Source: Bacillota bacterium
GTDB lineage: Bacteria > Bacillota > Bacilli > Paenibacillales > Paenibacillaceae
Assembly (NCBI GenBank): GCA_023460795.1
Contig: JAEWPC010000005.1
Location: 1-64,000, forward strand
Length of the DNA stretch: 64,000 nt
Direction: 5' to 3'
Both the position numbers and the translations under genes were made by a program. Below the pieces are notes generated by a model. That model did not search any database. It worked only from the letters and a program-made list of their open reading frames with translations, and was not told the DNA's origin. Shown one piece after another: positions 49,490-57,314 of this stretch; position 1 is the first letter of the stretch, and each line of letters starts with the position of its first letter.

Positions 49490-49529
49490 GTGCGGAATAT
49501 CTTGAGTATACTCGTTGACATAAGGTCAA
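49490..49529 (-). promoter_or_regulatory. Promoter and candidate operator of the cassette-4 regulator
   Basis: TTGAC-ATAAG-GTCAA (49515-49529) is a perfect 5-bp inverted repeat with 5-base spacing. On the minus strand it precedes a TATACT -10 box (49511-49506), so a regulator bound there would block the promoter. Confidence 0.45.
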
Positions 49530-49602
49530 GTACAAGAAAATGGAAACTTTATGAGACTTCTTTTTCAAGACAGTGGACCCCGCAAAGGATAGCCTTCGAA
49601 AA

Positions 49603-49654
49603 AACTTGCCGTTACAGACTGCGCGGTGAACCGTACCGCAAATAATGGAAAGTT
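49603..49654 (+). repeat. Repeat R5: palindromic cassette boundary
   Basis: Left arm AACTTGCCGTTAC, spacer AGACTGCGC, core GGTGAACCGTACCGCAAATA, right arm ending ATGGAAAGTT; arms pair at 11 of 13. Its first half (through GAACCGTA) is nearly identical to R4 and the rlmH end. Confidence 0.85.
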
Positions 49655-49666
49655 TTTGAACAAAAG

Positions 49667-49700
49667 GGTAACGGTTGGTTTCAGAACGTTACCTTTTTTG
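49667..49700 (+). terminator. Intrinsic terminator in cassette 5
   Basis: GGTAACG (49667-49673) pairs with CGTTACC (49687-49693), followed by six T. Confidence 0.65.
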
Positions 49701-49774
49701 CGTTCGGTCTATATATACTTGTGGGCATCTGGTAGACGCTCCAAAGGATACGACGATCGATCATTGCATTCAGT

Positions 49775-49925
49775 GGTCCATGAATGGTGAGTTCCTTCAG
49801 ACGACCATCCTTCCAATGCAGGTCCGTAGACATGGGGCACATTCGGATCGTCGGCTGACGCCAGATGGTTAATGACTGTGCCCTCCGTGATGATCAGACC
49901 GATTCCGTTCCTTGGAATGGGTCAG
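49775..49925 (-). pseudogene. Fragment of an Old Yellow Enzyme (NADH:flavin oxidoreductase)
   Basis: On the minus strand one frame reads RNGIGLIITEGTVINHLASA, then DDPNVPHVYGPALEGW. This corresponds closely to the 'NGxGLIITEGTxxxxxAS..DPNVPxxYG..ALxGW' segment of Old Yellow Enzyme-family oxidoreductases. A stop precedes it by a few codons, and the sequence loses the family pattern after GW, so only some 40-50 codons of an approximately 350-codon gene remain. It is all that cassette 5 contains besides a terminator. Identification is by remembered family pattern. Confidence 0.6.
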
Positions 49926-49990
49926 TTTACGTTGCCATCCATTATTGTGGATTTCACCGGATCATGGAGGTTATCACACCCATGAAAACC

Positions 49991-50010
49991 CGGAGAACCG
50001 TATCACAAGA
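49991..50010 (+). repeat. Repeat R6: right-half copy of the core
   Basis: CGGAGAACCGTATCACAAGA keeps 15 consecutive bases of the rlmH end (GAACCGTATCACAAG, 49995-50009). No left arm and no matching right arm are seen. Confidence 0.7.
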
Positions 50011-50019
50011 AGGACGTAG

Positions 50020-50826
50020 CTAGTAACGCGGAGCGCTTCCTACCATTTCCTTGGTCAATGGATCGAAATACATCGTAATGGGTCCCAGTAAGCCATCCAA
50101 CTCGGTGTTAAATTGTACGGATACAACAACGGTGAGTTCACTGTTTTCGATCCAACGGCTAACGTGTTCTCCAGCCTCTAGGGCTACGATGGCTTTCTCT
50201 CTTGGAGTGGTCAAAGTTTTTCTTTCTTCGTCAGACAGACGGTTCCAGGCCAGCTCTCGATACCGGTCTTTCTCTTTAACATCATCATAGTGGTAGACAT
50301 AATAGTACCAGCCGCCGCCCAGATCCGTGTAATCCTTTTTGTAGCTAAGTTTCGCAGGGTCGTCTTTGAGCATTTCCGGCAGGCTGATATAGGTGATGCC
50401 TTGTTGATATAAGCCTGGATCATCGTCAATTATAATATCAATCGTCTTAGTCGGGTCATCGTTTAAGGATGAGACCCGTTTTATTATACCTTCTTGGAAT
50501 AGCCGTTGAGCGAATGACTGAATAGCGGGGACTTGGATTTTATCGACGTCGTAATCTTGATGGAGGATGACGGGGCGGGTCTGGAATACACTTTCATTCT
50601 CGAGCATGTAGTTGCCCAGGCTCTCTAAATTCTCACGGCTATCTTGGAAATATTTAAGCACATCCGCCTTCGGATACTTCAATACATCGGTAATATCCAC
50701 GGGAATGATGAGATCGCTCGCATTTACGTGTTCCTTGCCCGTACTTCCTATATTTCCGCAACCGCTTGCCGCAAGGACGATGCAGATTAGGACCGGGATG
50801 ACTCTTACCGATAATGGCCTCATCAT
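50020..50826 (-). CDS. Putative lipoprotein of unknown function (cassette 6)
   Basis: About 268 residues. MMRPLSVRVIPVLICIVLAA, then SGC, is a signal peptide with lipobox LAASGC. The mature part contains repeated acidic and aromatic segments such as YTDLGGGWYYYVYHYDD; no known domain. The start is ATG 50826 or 50823, with GGAGGGG just upstream favouring the latter. Divergent from the histidine kinase, about 105 bases away, so it may be an accessory or signal-binding lipoprotein of that system (inference). Confidence 0.7.
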   Translation of the reverse strand: MMRPLSVRVIPVLICIVLAASGCGNIGSTGKEHVNASDLIIPVDITDVLKYPKADVLKYFQDSRENLESLGNYMLENESVFQTRPVILHQDYDVDKIQVPAIQSFAQRLFQEGIIKRVSSLNDDPTKTIDIIIDDDPGLYQQGITYISLPEMLKDDPAKLSYKKDYTDLGGGWYYYVYHYDDVKEKDRYRELAWNRLSDEERKTLTTPREKAIVALEAGEHVSRWIENSELTVVVSVQFNTELDGLLGPITMYFDPLTKEMVGSAPRY

Positions 50827-50931
50827 GTCCCCTCCGCAAGGCCTTTTTATCATTTTAACACCCTTACAAGCGTAGAACCATGCTAATGTTAGAGTCGTAG
50901 ATATAACCTGAAGGGAAGGAAAAAGAGGACG

Positions 50932-52884
50932 ATGTTGAAATCTAGCTGGAAATGGCTTGGGACAGCACTTTTTCTCTTTATGTTGAACGGTCTGATCAAC
51001 TATTCGCTGATTCAACCGGTGAATGGCGAGCGGGATGTATTGGACCGTCTTCGCTACCATTTGGATGATGGCGTATTTATTCTATTGTTTGGGTTTCTGG
51101 CGCTCGTCTTTTGGGCGATGTTCGCCGTTCTCCCAAGGGAGCGCGGTTACTTATACTTGGGGATGATTTCGCTGCTGACCTCCCTGCAGCTGTTCTGGGA
51201 TTGGGGCGACAAAGCGCTTTTGTTCGGACCATGGCCGGACATTCCCCATGGATCGCTGCTCGTCAAATGTGGAATGACGTTCCTGTCGTTCTCCTTGGCC
51301 GCTTATATGCTGAAAACGGGTGATAAACCGATCACTCGGGCTTTCCTCCGGGCGGGCGGGATTCTGTGGGCGGCCATTCTCGCCGCGCTGCTGCTGCCGG
51401 CCGGCGATTCCTTGTTCGCCGCGCTGAACCTGCTTTTTCTGGTACACCTGTTTTTGAATATGACGCTCTGCATTTGGCAATTTATCTCCTTGCTTCGACA
51501 CAACAGGCAGCAAGAGGAGCTGCGGTTTATCGGGTCCGGATTCATCTTGTTTTCGATCATCCTTCTGCCGGATCCGGTTAAAGATTTGCTGGAATTGATT
51601 GAGGGGCGCAGGCTCGGTTACCTTCCGGCGTTCTGGGAGCAATGTCTGGAGGATACGTTCTCTTGGGCTTTGCTGTCGCTGCTGGGGGTATTCGGGATCG
51701 TTTTTTTCCGCCGTTTCGTGCAAACGATGAATGACAATAAAGCCGTTTCCGAAGAGCTAAAGGTGAAAAATTCCGCGCTGGAACTGGAAGTGGAAACCCG
51801 CCAGCGGCTGGATCAGCTGTTTTCCCTCCTGCTTCGGACGTACCGGGCAGCGGATTTAGAGCAGTGTGTTCTTCGAGAAGGACAACAATATTTTCAGCGG
51901 CACGCATTTGCAATGGTAAAATACAATGAAGCGGCAAATACGGTCGGCTTTGAAGGGATCGATGGTTCTTTCTCTCCGGGACGGGATATGGAAGAGGCAT
52001 TACGCACCGAGGGGAGTCGCTTAACATCCGGCGAGGTGTTGGTTACTCCCGGAATGGTATTCGGGGCAGCGGGACGTACAGACGATAGCAGACTCTTCTT
52101 GGTGGTTTATTTCAAGGATGGCGGTTTGCTAGCTATGGAAGAAAGGGAAACCTTCGCCTTGCGGCTCATGTCCAAATATGTTTCGCTCTTCTATGAATAT
52201 TTCCAATTGATCGAAAGCCGGTTCAAGGAGCTGGAGCAAAGATCGGCGGAGCGCGCGCCTTGGTTGTCCAAGCTGTTCATGCAGATCGCTGAAAAGGAAA
52301 GGAAAAGGCTGGCCTCCGATCTTCATGACGAAGTATTGCAGGAGCTGTTGCATATCCGCCGCATACTGGATCGTATTCCCGCCGAACAATCGCTGCGACA
52401 GGAACAATACGAGCAGCTTCGAATAGGGCTGGATAACGCGGAATTTATGATCCGGGAAACTTGCCGGGAGCTTATGCCTTCCTTTCTGCAGGATCATGGC
52501 ATCCTGCACGCCATATCCAGTCTCGTGGAGAAAACACGGCTTAGGGCGGATTTTCAGCTGGAATTTCAGGCGCTGCCGATCAATGCCTCGCTGAATGATG
52601 AGCAGTTGACGGCCATTTACCGGGTTGTGCAGGAGCTTATCAACAATGCGGTAAAGCATTCGGAAGCGGCCCGGGTCATCTTGGAAATTGGGCAGCATGA
52701 TCAGGCTTTGCATATCCGATACGAGGATAATGGGAAAGGCATGGATACCGCGGCCATCTTATCTTCCACGAGCAGATTGGGGTTAAGAGGCATTTTAGAG
52801 CGAATTCGCATGCTCGGAGGGCAAGTCTCTTTAGATTCGGCGTTGGGCAAAGGGGTTGCCGTCCGGTGCTCCATACCGCTCTAG
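50932..52884 (+). CDS. ComP-like membrane histidine kinase (cassette 6)
   Basis: 650 residues. The N-terminal half has about seven to eight membrane helices (12-275), followed by a coiled coil (280-320) and a GAF-like region (about 325-445). The transmitter has HisKA_3 with His465 in LASDLHDEVLQELL and an HATPase_c domain with ELINNAVKHSEA and DNGKGMD. Polytopic NarL-type kinases of this plan include ComP, which senses a peptide pheromone. The matching response regulator lies tail to tail at 52891. Peptide sensing is inference. Confidence 0.88.
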   Translation: MLKSSWKWLGTALFLFMLNGLINYSLIQPVNGERDVLDRLRYHLDDGVFILLFGFLALVFWAMFAVLPRERGYLYLGMISLLTSLQLFWDWGDKALLFGPWPDIPHGSLLVKCGMTFLSFSLAAYMLKTGDKPITRAFLRAGGILWAAILAALLLPAGDSLFAALNLLFLVHLFLNMTLCIWQFISLLRHNRQQEELRFIGSGFILFSIILLPDPVKDLLELIEGRRLGYLPAFWEQCLEDTFSWALLSLLGVFGIVFFRRFVQTMNDNKAVSEELKVKNSALELEVETRQRLDQLFSLLLRTYRAADLEQCVLREGQQYFQRHAFAMVKYNEAANTVGFEGIDGSFSPGRDMEEALRTEGSRLTSGEVLVTPGMVFGAAGRTDDSRLFLVVYFKDGGLLAMEERETFALRLMSKYVSLFYEYFQLIESRFKELEQRSAERAPWLSKLFMQIAEKERKRLASDLHDEVLQELLHIRRILDRIPAEQSLRQEQYEQLRIGLDNAEFMIRETCRELMPSFLQDHGILHAISSLVEKTRLRADFQLEFQALPINASLNDEQLTAIYRVVQELINNAVKHSEAARVILEIGQHDQALHIRYEDNGKGMDTAAILSSTSRLGLRGILERIRMLGGQVSLDSALGKGVAVRCSIPL

Positions 52885-52890
52885 TAGAGC

Positions 52891-53541
52891 TTACACTTCC
52901 AAGCTCAACCATTTCTGCTCGATCCCCTTCGCCACGGCTTCCTGACGGGAGGCTGCACCTAGCTTCTCGAACAACCGCGAAATCATATATTCGACATTGC
53001 GCTGGCTCATGAATAGCCGGCCCGCAATGTCTTTATTTTTATATCCTTGGGCGATCAGCTTAAGGACTTCCACTTCTTTGTCCGATAACGACTTGTTCCC
53101 TGCACCAGATTCCGTACCCTGGATTACATTGCGGCTGTCTTTCGTTCTCAGCCTCCTTGCGAGGTGCACGGGGAGAACCGTTAGATGATGCATCGCCAAG
53201 TGAATGCAATGGATAAACTCTTGCTCCCCGAGCGATTTTTCCAAAATTCCGATTACCCCGAGATCAATCAGCCTATCATAGTGCTCCGTAATATCTTCTC
53301 CGGTCAGAATGACGATCGTCGCCTCCGGATCACGACGAAGAGCCGCTTCCGATAATTCGAAGCCATTCATTTCCGGCAGCTTCAAGTCGAACACGAATAG
53401 ATCAAATGGGCACTGTTCCATCAGCTCCAACGCCTCCGTCCCGCTTGAGGCGGTAGTGACGCGAAACTCGTGCTTTTCCAGGATTAGAGCAGTCCCGGCC
53501 AAAAATGTCTTATGATCATCCACCAATAAAATATGCTTCAT
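52891..53541 (-). CDS. LuxR/NarL-type response regulator, ComA-like (cassette 6)
   Basis: 216 residues. Receiver domain starts MKHILLVDDHKTFLAGT with phospho-acceptor Asp52 (FVFDLKLPEMNG), and the C-terminal LuxR helix-turn-helix reads LSDKEVEVLKLIAQGYKNKD and MSQRNVEYMISRLFEKLG. Both domain types match the partner of a HisKA_3 kinase. It is convergent with that kinase, stops separated by six bases, instead of the usual co-directional pair. ATG 53541 has GGGGGTTCG upstream. Confidence 0.9.
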   Translation of the reverse strand: MKHILLVDDHKTFLAGTALILEKHEFRVTTASSGTEALELMEQCPFDLFVFDLKLPEMNGFELSEAALRRDPEATIVILTGEDITEHYDRLIDLGVIGILEKSLGEQEFIHCIHLAMHHLTVLPVHLARRLRTKDSRNVIQGTESGAGNKSLSDKEVEVLKLIAQGYKNKDIAGRLFMSQRNVEYMISRLFEKLGAASRQEAVAKGIEQKWLSLEV

Positions 53542-53745
53542 GACGAACCCCCTGCGCTCATACTCGAATATTCCTATTTTACAATATCGATTTGTTGCGG
53601 ACACCGTAAACGTAACGGTTCAGACCGCAAAAACACCCTCGAATTTCCGAAATACGATTTGCGCGGTTTCCGGCAGTGATTTCGGTGAGATATCCCGGAT
53701 GCCATGCTATCGTAAAAGCGTGAAATCGATAAAGAGGGTGGAAAC

Positions 53746-54834
53746 ATGGAGAAACGTTTATTTTATATGGATCGGTTAAAAGTATTTTTGACGGTGTTGG
53801 TTGTGTTGCACCATACCTCGATCATCTATGGCGGGGCGGGCAGTTGGTATTATTACGAACCGCAGGACAGCATCGTTGCACAGGCCATTTTGTCGACGTT
53901 TACGGCGGTGAATCAATCATTTTTTATGGGGTTGTTTTTTTTCATTTCCGGTTATGTCACCCCAGCTTCCTTCGACCGACAAGGGGGCTTGAGTTTCCTG
54001 AAGGTCCGCCTCTTTAGGTTCGGCATTCCGATCTTGTTTTACATGCTGATCATTATTCCCCTTCTACAGGTTGTAACCTCGGGGTACAACATTTCTCCGC
54101 TTCAGGGAGTCAAAGAGTTTGCCGTCGGGCCGTTGTGGTACCTGGAGGCGCTGCTGATTTTCTATTTGGGGTATGCCCTTTACCGCAAACTATTCCAACG
54201 CCGGCTTCGCAGCGAGCCTCTTATGCTGACTCCGCGTTTAATGACAGGTTATGTTGCGTTCGTTGTTGCAGCGAATTTTCTTGTGCGCTTGGTATATCCG
54301 GTCGGAACCGAATGGCTGAACCTGCAGTTGGGCTATTTCCCCGCCTATATCGGCCTATATATGGCCGGAATTGCGGCGTATCGAGGCAATTGGCTTCAGC
54401 GGCTTGATGAACGATCGGTCCGCAAATGGAGATGGCCGGTCCTGTTGATGATCATTATGCTCCCGGCCGGAATGGCTCTGGGAGGCGCATTGGAAGGCGA
54501 TACTTCCGTGTTCATGGGAGGAATGAGCTGGCAAGCGGCCTTTTATGCCTTGCTTGATCCGCTGATGGGATTGGGGATCTCCCTCATTTTGCTTGTATGG
54601 TTCCGCAAGCGATGGAACGGTAAGGTGAACAGGCTCACCGGGTGGCTATCCGCCCATGCCTTTCTCGTGTACATCCTTCATGCGCTGATTGTAACTTATA
54701 CCGCCTTTGCGTTCCGGCACTTGAACTGGCCGCCAATGGTGAAATTCGTGCTCGTCGGCAGTATTGCCGTTACTCTGACTTATTCTGCGGCATCGCTGCT
54801 TCGTTGGATTCCCGGGGTCAAGAAAGTCGTATGA
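53746..54834 (+). CDS. Acyltransferase 3 family membrane protein (cassette 6)
   Basis: 362 residues with about ten membrane helices. The N-terminus RLFYMDRLKVFLTVLVVLHH contains the R...D...V.HH pattern of acyltransferase-3 enzymes, which O-acylate cell-wall, polysaccharide or lipid substrates at the membrane. No SGNH domain is fused, and the substrate is unknown. GAGGGTGG precedes ATG 53746. Divergent from the response regulator, which may control it. Confidence 0.85.
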   Translation: MEKRLFYMDRLKVFLTVLVVLHHTSIIYGGAGSWYYYEPQDSIVAQAILSTFTAVNQSFFMGLFFFISGYVTPASFDRQGGLSFLKVRLFRFGIPILFYMLIIIPLLQVVTSGYNISPLQGVKEFAVGPLWYLEALLIFYLGYALYRKLFQRRLRSEPLMLTPRLMTGYVAFVVAANFLVRLVYPVGTEWLNLQLGYFPAYIGLYMAGIAAYRGNWLQRLDERSVRKWRWPVLLMIIMLPAGMALGGALEGDTSVFMGGMSWQAAFYALLDPLMGLGISLILLVWFRKRWNGKVNRLTGWLSAHAFLVYILHALIVTYTAFAFRHLNWPPMVKFVLVGSIAVTLTYSAASLLRWIPGVKKVV

Positions 54835-54967
54835 CCGGTAAGCCTCATGGAATCGTTGAAACCGATCGTTCGGAAAGAAACGAATCAGTAAGTTATTAAA
54901 TACGGTATAATTTTCGGCAAGTGGTGATTCTCGCACTGACAAATAAAAAATCAATGGAGGTTCGAGC

Positions 54968-55066
54968 ATGATCAATGATTCCAATCGAAAGCATCTGCAA
55001 CGTTGTATTGAATTGACACGGGCAGCTCTGGAGGCTGGCGATGAGCCATTCGGTTCCGGATGGTGA
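54968..55066 (+). pseudogene. N-terminal fragment of a nucleoside deaminase
   Basis: Behind an excellent AATGGAGG site, ATG 54968 opens a frame of 32 codons: MINDSNRKHLQRCIELTRAA, then LEAGDEPFGS and GW-stop. The first 30 residues match the start of CMP/dCMP-type nucleoside deaminases (RCIELA..AL.AGDEPFGS), but the zinc motifs HAE and PCxxC that should follow are absent. The fragment runs directly into the cyclase-like gene (GTG 55060 overlaps it), so a deletion has joined two unrelated genes here. Confidence 0.7.
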
Positions 55067-55077
55067 TTTCAAGATCA

Positions 55078-56037
55078 GTCATGGAGTGGTTACTTGATTC
55101 TGACCCTTCGATCCGTTGGCAAGTCATGCGCGATCTGATCGGTGCGTCCGCAGATGAGGTTGCAGCAGAACGAGCACTGGTCGCGACCCAGGGAGTCGGC
55201 GCTCGATTGCTTGCTCTTCAACAGGCCGACGGGTCATGGGGCGGCGCGGCATGGAACCGAGGGTGGGACTCCACCATGCATGTCTTGTCTCTGTTAAGAG
55301 AATTAGGCCTCGATCCCGCATGCGAGGCGGCAATTCGAGCGGTGAGCCTGGTTCGGGATCAAGTGAAGTGGCGGGGATGGGACGAGGACGGAACGTGGCG
55401 GGGATGGGAATGGGAAGGCAATCCCTTCTTTGCAGGCGAGGTAGAGCCTTGCATCAACGGCCAAGTGGCGGCGAGCGGTGCCTATTTCGGCCAGAATGTT
55501 CAGCGAATCGTCGATCGTCTGCTTAAGGAGCAACTGCCAGACGGCGGTTGGAACTGCGAAGCTCAGAACGGCTCACCGCGCTCTTCGTTTAACACAACGA
55601 TCTGCGCGTTAGAAGCGTTGCTCGAATACGAGCTGGCCTTTGGAAGCAGGGCCGAGGTAACGGAGTCTCGCCTGCGCGGGCAAGAGTATCTCCTCGATCG
55701 CAGACTCTTCAAGAGATTGTCTACAGGAAAGGCGATCGAGCGAGACCGCAAAGGCGGGACGGTCTGGACGCGATTCTCCTTTCCGACTTGGTGGCACTAC
55801 GACGTGCTGCGGGGACTCGAATATCTGCGCAAAGCCGGCGCTACGCCAGACGAGCGTATGGCTGAGGCGATTGAATGGGTGGAGTCGAAGCGGAACAGTG
55901 AAGGCCGGTGGCTTCTCGAGTGCCAGCACCCCGGCACGATGCCGGTCGAGCTGAATGAGGGGGAGGGACGGGCGAGCCGGTGGATTACACTGCGGGCCTT
56001 ACGTGTGTTGAACTGGTATTCAGCGAAGAACCCCTAA
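55078..56037 (+). CDS. Prenyltransferase/squalene-cyclase-like alpha-toroid protein
   Basis: About 319 residues built of alpha-alpha repeats containing QW-like motifs: QQADGSWGGAAW, EQLPDGGWNCEA (DGGW), and AIEWVESKRNSEGRW. Terpene cyclases and related (alpha/alpha)6 toroid proteins share this. The DxDD catalytic motif of squalene cyclases is not seen, so it is probably not a cyclase. The start is uncertain (ATG 55078 or GTG 55060); no good ribosome binding site remains, consistent with loss of its 5' region. Its TAA stop overlaps the first bases of repeat R7. Confidence 0.75.
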   Translation, partial: VMEWLLDSDPSIRWQVMRDLIGASADEVAAERALVATQGVGARLLALQQADGSWGGAAWNRGWDSTMHVLSLLRELGLDPACEAAIRAVSLVRDQVKWRGWDEDGTWRGWEWEGNPFFAGEVEPCINGQVAASGAYFGQNVQRIVDRLLKEQLPDGGWNCEAQNGSPRSSFNTTICALEALLEYELAFGSRAEVTESRLRGQEYLLDRRLFKRLSTGKAIERDRKGGTVWTRFSFPTWWHYDVLRGLEYLRKAGATPDERMAEAIEWVESKRNSEGRWLLECQHPGTMPVELNEGEGRASRWITLRALRVLNWYSAKNP

Positions 56038-56087
56038 CTCGCCGTTATAGACAGCGCGGAGAGCCGTATCCTAAGTAACGGCGACAA
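56036..56087 (+). repeat. Repeat R7: last palindromic boundary
   Basis: Left arm AACTCGCCGTTAT, spacer AGACAGCGC, core GGAGAGCCGTATCCTAAGTA, right arm GTAACGGCGAC; the inner ten positions of the arms pair. It marks the right end of the visible array; no further copy is seen to 64,000. Confidence 0.82.
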
Positions 56088-56122
56088 AGGCAGCCGATTT
56101 TTGAGATCGGCTGCCTTTCACG
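56086..56122. terminator. Bidirectional terminator after repeat R7
   Basis: AAAGGCAGCCGAT (56086-56098) and ATCGGCTGCCTTT (56106-56118) form a perfect 13-bp stem with flanking A and T runs, serving the cyclase-like gene and the convergent aldo/keto reductase. Confidence 0.8.
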
Positions 56123-56149
56123 TATCTAGCTAATTTATGCGATTCGTCC

Positions 56150-57136
56150 TTAAAGGTTGAGGCTGCTCATCGCAGCTTCGGGATACCGCGAACCAAAGGC
56201 TGTTCCTCGGGGAGCCACTTCGTCGATGCGCGCCAAGTCTGCGGCTGTCAACTCGACTGCTAGCGAGCCTACGTTCTCCTCCAGGTACTTGATCCTCTTC
56301 GTACCGGGGATCGGCACAATATCTTCCCCCTGCGCCAGCAACCATGCAAGCGCCAGCTGTGACGGCTCGCAGCCCTTATCGGCGGCCAGCTCGGAGACCC
56401 GCTTAACGAGATCCAGATTTCGCTGGAAGTTTTCCCCTTGGAAACGAGGGGAGAAACGGCGGTAATCATCCTCCGCCAGATCTTCGAATTTTCGAATCTG
56501 TCCTGTCAGGAATCCGCGGCCGAGCGGGCTGTACGGCACGAAGCCGATGCCGAGCTCCCGGCATACAGCCAAGATGCCGTCCTCGACGTCGCGGCTCCAT
56601 AGCGAATACTCCGTCTGAAGCGCGGCAATCGGATGCACGGCAGCCGCTCGGCGAATGGTAGCCGGAGCGGCCTCGGACATGCCAAGGTATCGTACCTTCC
56701 CCTCGCGCACCAGATCTGCCATTGCGCCGACCGTCTCTTCGATCGGCGTATTCGGATCGACTCTGTGCAGATAGTAGAGATCGATATAGTCGACACCGAG
56801 CCTACGCAGGCTCGCTTCGCAAGCGGACCTGACGTATTCCGGGCGCCCGTTAATCCCTAGGAACTTGCCGTCCTCGCTGCGCATGTTGCCGAATTTGGTC
56901 GCCAATACGACCTTATCGCGGCGTCCCTTGACCGCTTTGCCGAGCAGCTCTTCATTTCTACCGACGCCATACATATCCGCTGTATCCAGTAGATTGATGC
57001 CCAGTTCCAATGCACGATCGATGGTGCGCAGGGATTCCTCGTCGTCCCTTCCGCTGTAAAAGTCGGACATGCCCATGCAGCCAAGCCCGAGCGCAGACAC
57101 TTCTAGGCCGCTCTTACCCAACGTTCTTCTTTTCAT
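56150..57136 (-). CDS. Aldo/keto reductase
   Basis: 328 residues, complete TIM-barrel AKR. The catalytic tetrad is visible as Asp51, Tyr56 (LLDTADMYG), Lys81 (ATKFGN) and His124 (YYLHRVD). NADPH-binding IPGTKRIKYLEENVGS lies near the C-terminus. The start ATG 57136 (MKRRTLGKSGLEVSALGLGC) is family-typical. It reduces aldehydes or ketones with NADPH; substrate unknown. Divergent from an AraC regulator, a pairing common for stress-induced AKRs. Confidence 0.95.
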   Translation of the reverse strand: MKRRTLGKSGLEVSALGLGCMGMSDFYSGRDDEESLRTIDRALELGINLLDTADMYGVGRNEELLGKAVKGRRDKVVLATKFGNMRSEDGKFLGINGRPEYVRSACEASLRRLGVDYIDLYYLHRVDPNTPIEETVGAMADLVREGKVRYLGMSEAAPATIRRAAAVHPIAALQTEYSLWSRDVEDGILAVCRELGIGFVPYSPLGRGFLTGQIRKFEDLAEDDYRRFSPRFQGENFQRNLDLVKRVSELAADKGCEPSQLALAWLLAQGEDIVPIPGTKRIKYLEENVGSLAVELTAADLARIDEVAPRGTAFGSRYPEAAMSSLNL

Positions 57137-57269
57137 AATCGGTTTCGCCTCTCTATTCCCGTAATTTGATCTACGTCTTTATTATGCGACGGTGGGCGCC
57201 CAACCGAGTAGCCGGTTTGTATTAAGTTATTGCCTAATCCTCCAATCTAACAGTCGTCGCTTCCGCTCA

Positions 57270-57279
57270 ATGTTATAAT
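57270..57279 (+). promoter_or_regulatory. -10 region of the araC-like gene
   Basis: TGTTATAAT (TG at 57271-57272, TATAAT 57274-57279), an extended -10; no clear -35. It lies about 35 bases before ATG 57315. Confidence 0.45.
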
Positions 57280-57314
57280 GAACGTACCAAAAGGGATAAG
57301 GATGGGGTCGGGAA

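Larger units (their letters stand above)
41263..56087 (+). mobile_element. rlmH-anchored cassette array with attC-like repeats (candidate new element)
   Basis: Starting at the rlmH 3' end, the sequence is divided by repeats of about 52 bp at 44135, 45776, 47576, 49603 and 56036, with half copies at 41311 and 49991. All point the same way as rlmH. Each repeat holds a copy of the rlmH tail between inverted arms. The intervals contain self-contained gene groups with differing base composition and strand. No integrase, Ccr serine recombinase or transposase is present in the window. The position matches SCC-type elements; the modular form resembles integron cassettes. That it is mobile is inference. 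Confidence 0.7.

Noticed and set aside
41286..56087. The repeat series as a CRISPR array
   Set aside because: Spacing is 0.3-6 kb with complete genes between copies, and no cas genes are present.
41286..56087. The array as a standard SCC element or a class integron
   Set aside because: No ccrA/B/C, no intI and no attI are seen, and boundaries recur between every gene group. It shares the insertion point of the first and the modularity of the second, without being either.
56863..56872. AACTTGCCG inside the aldo/keto reductase gene, resembling a repeat arm
   Set aside because: Only the first nine bases match; core and right arm are absent and the stretch is coding sequence of a complete enzyme.
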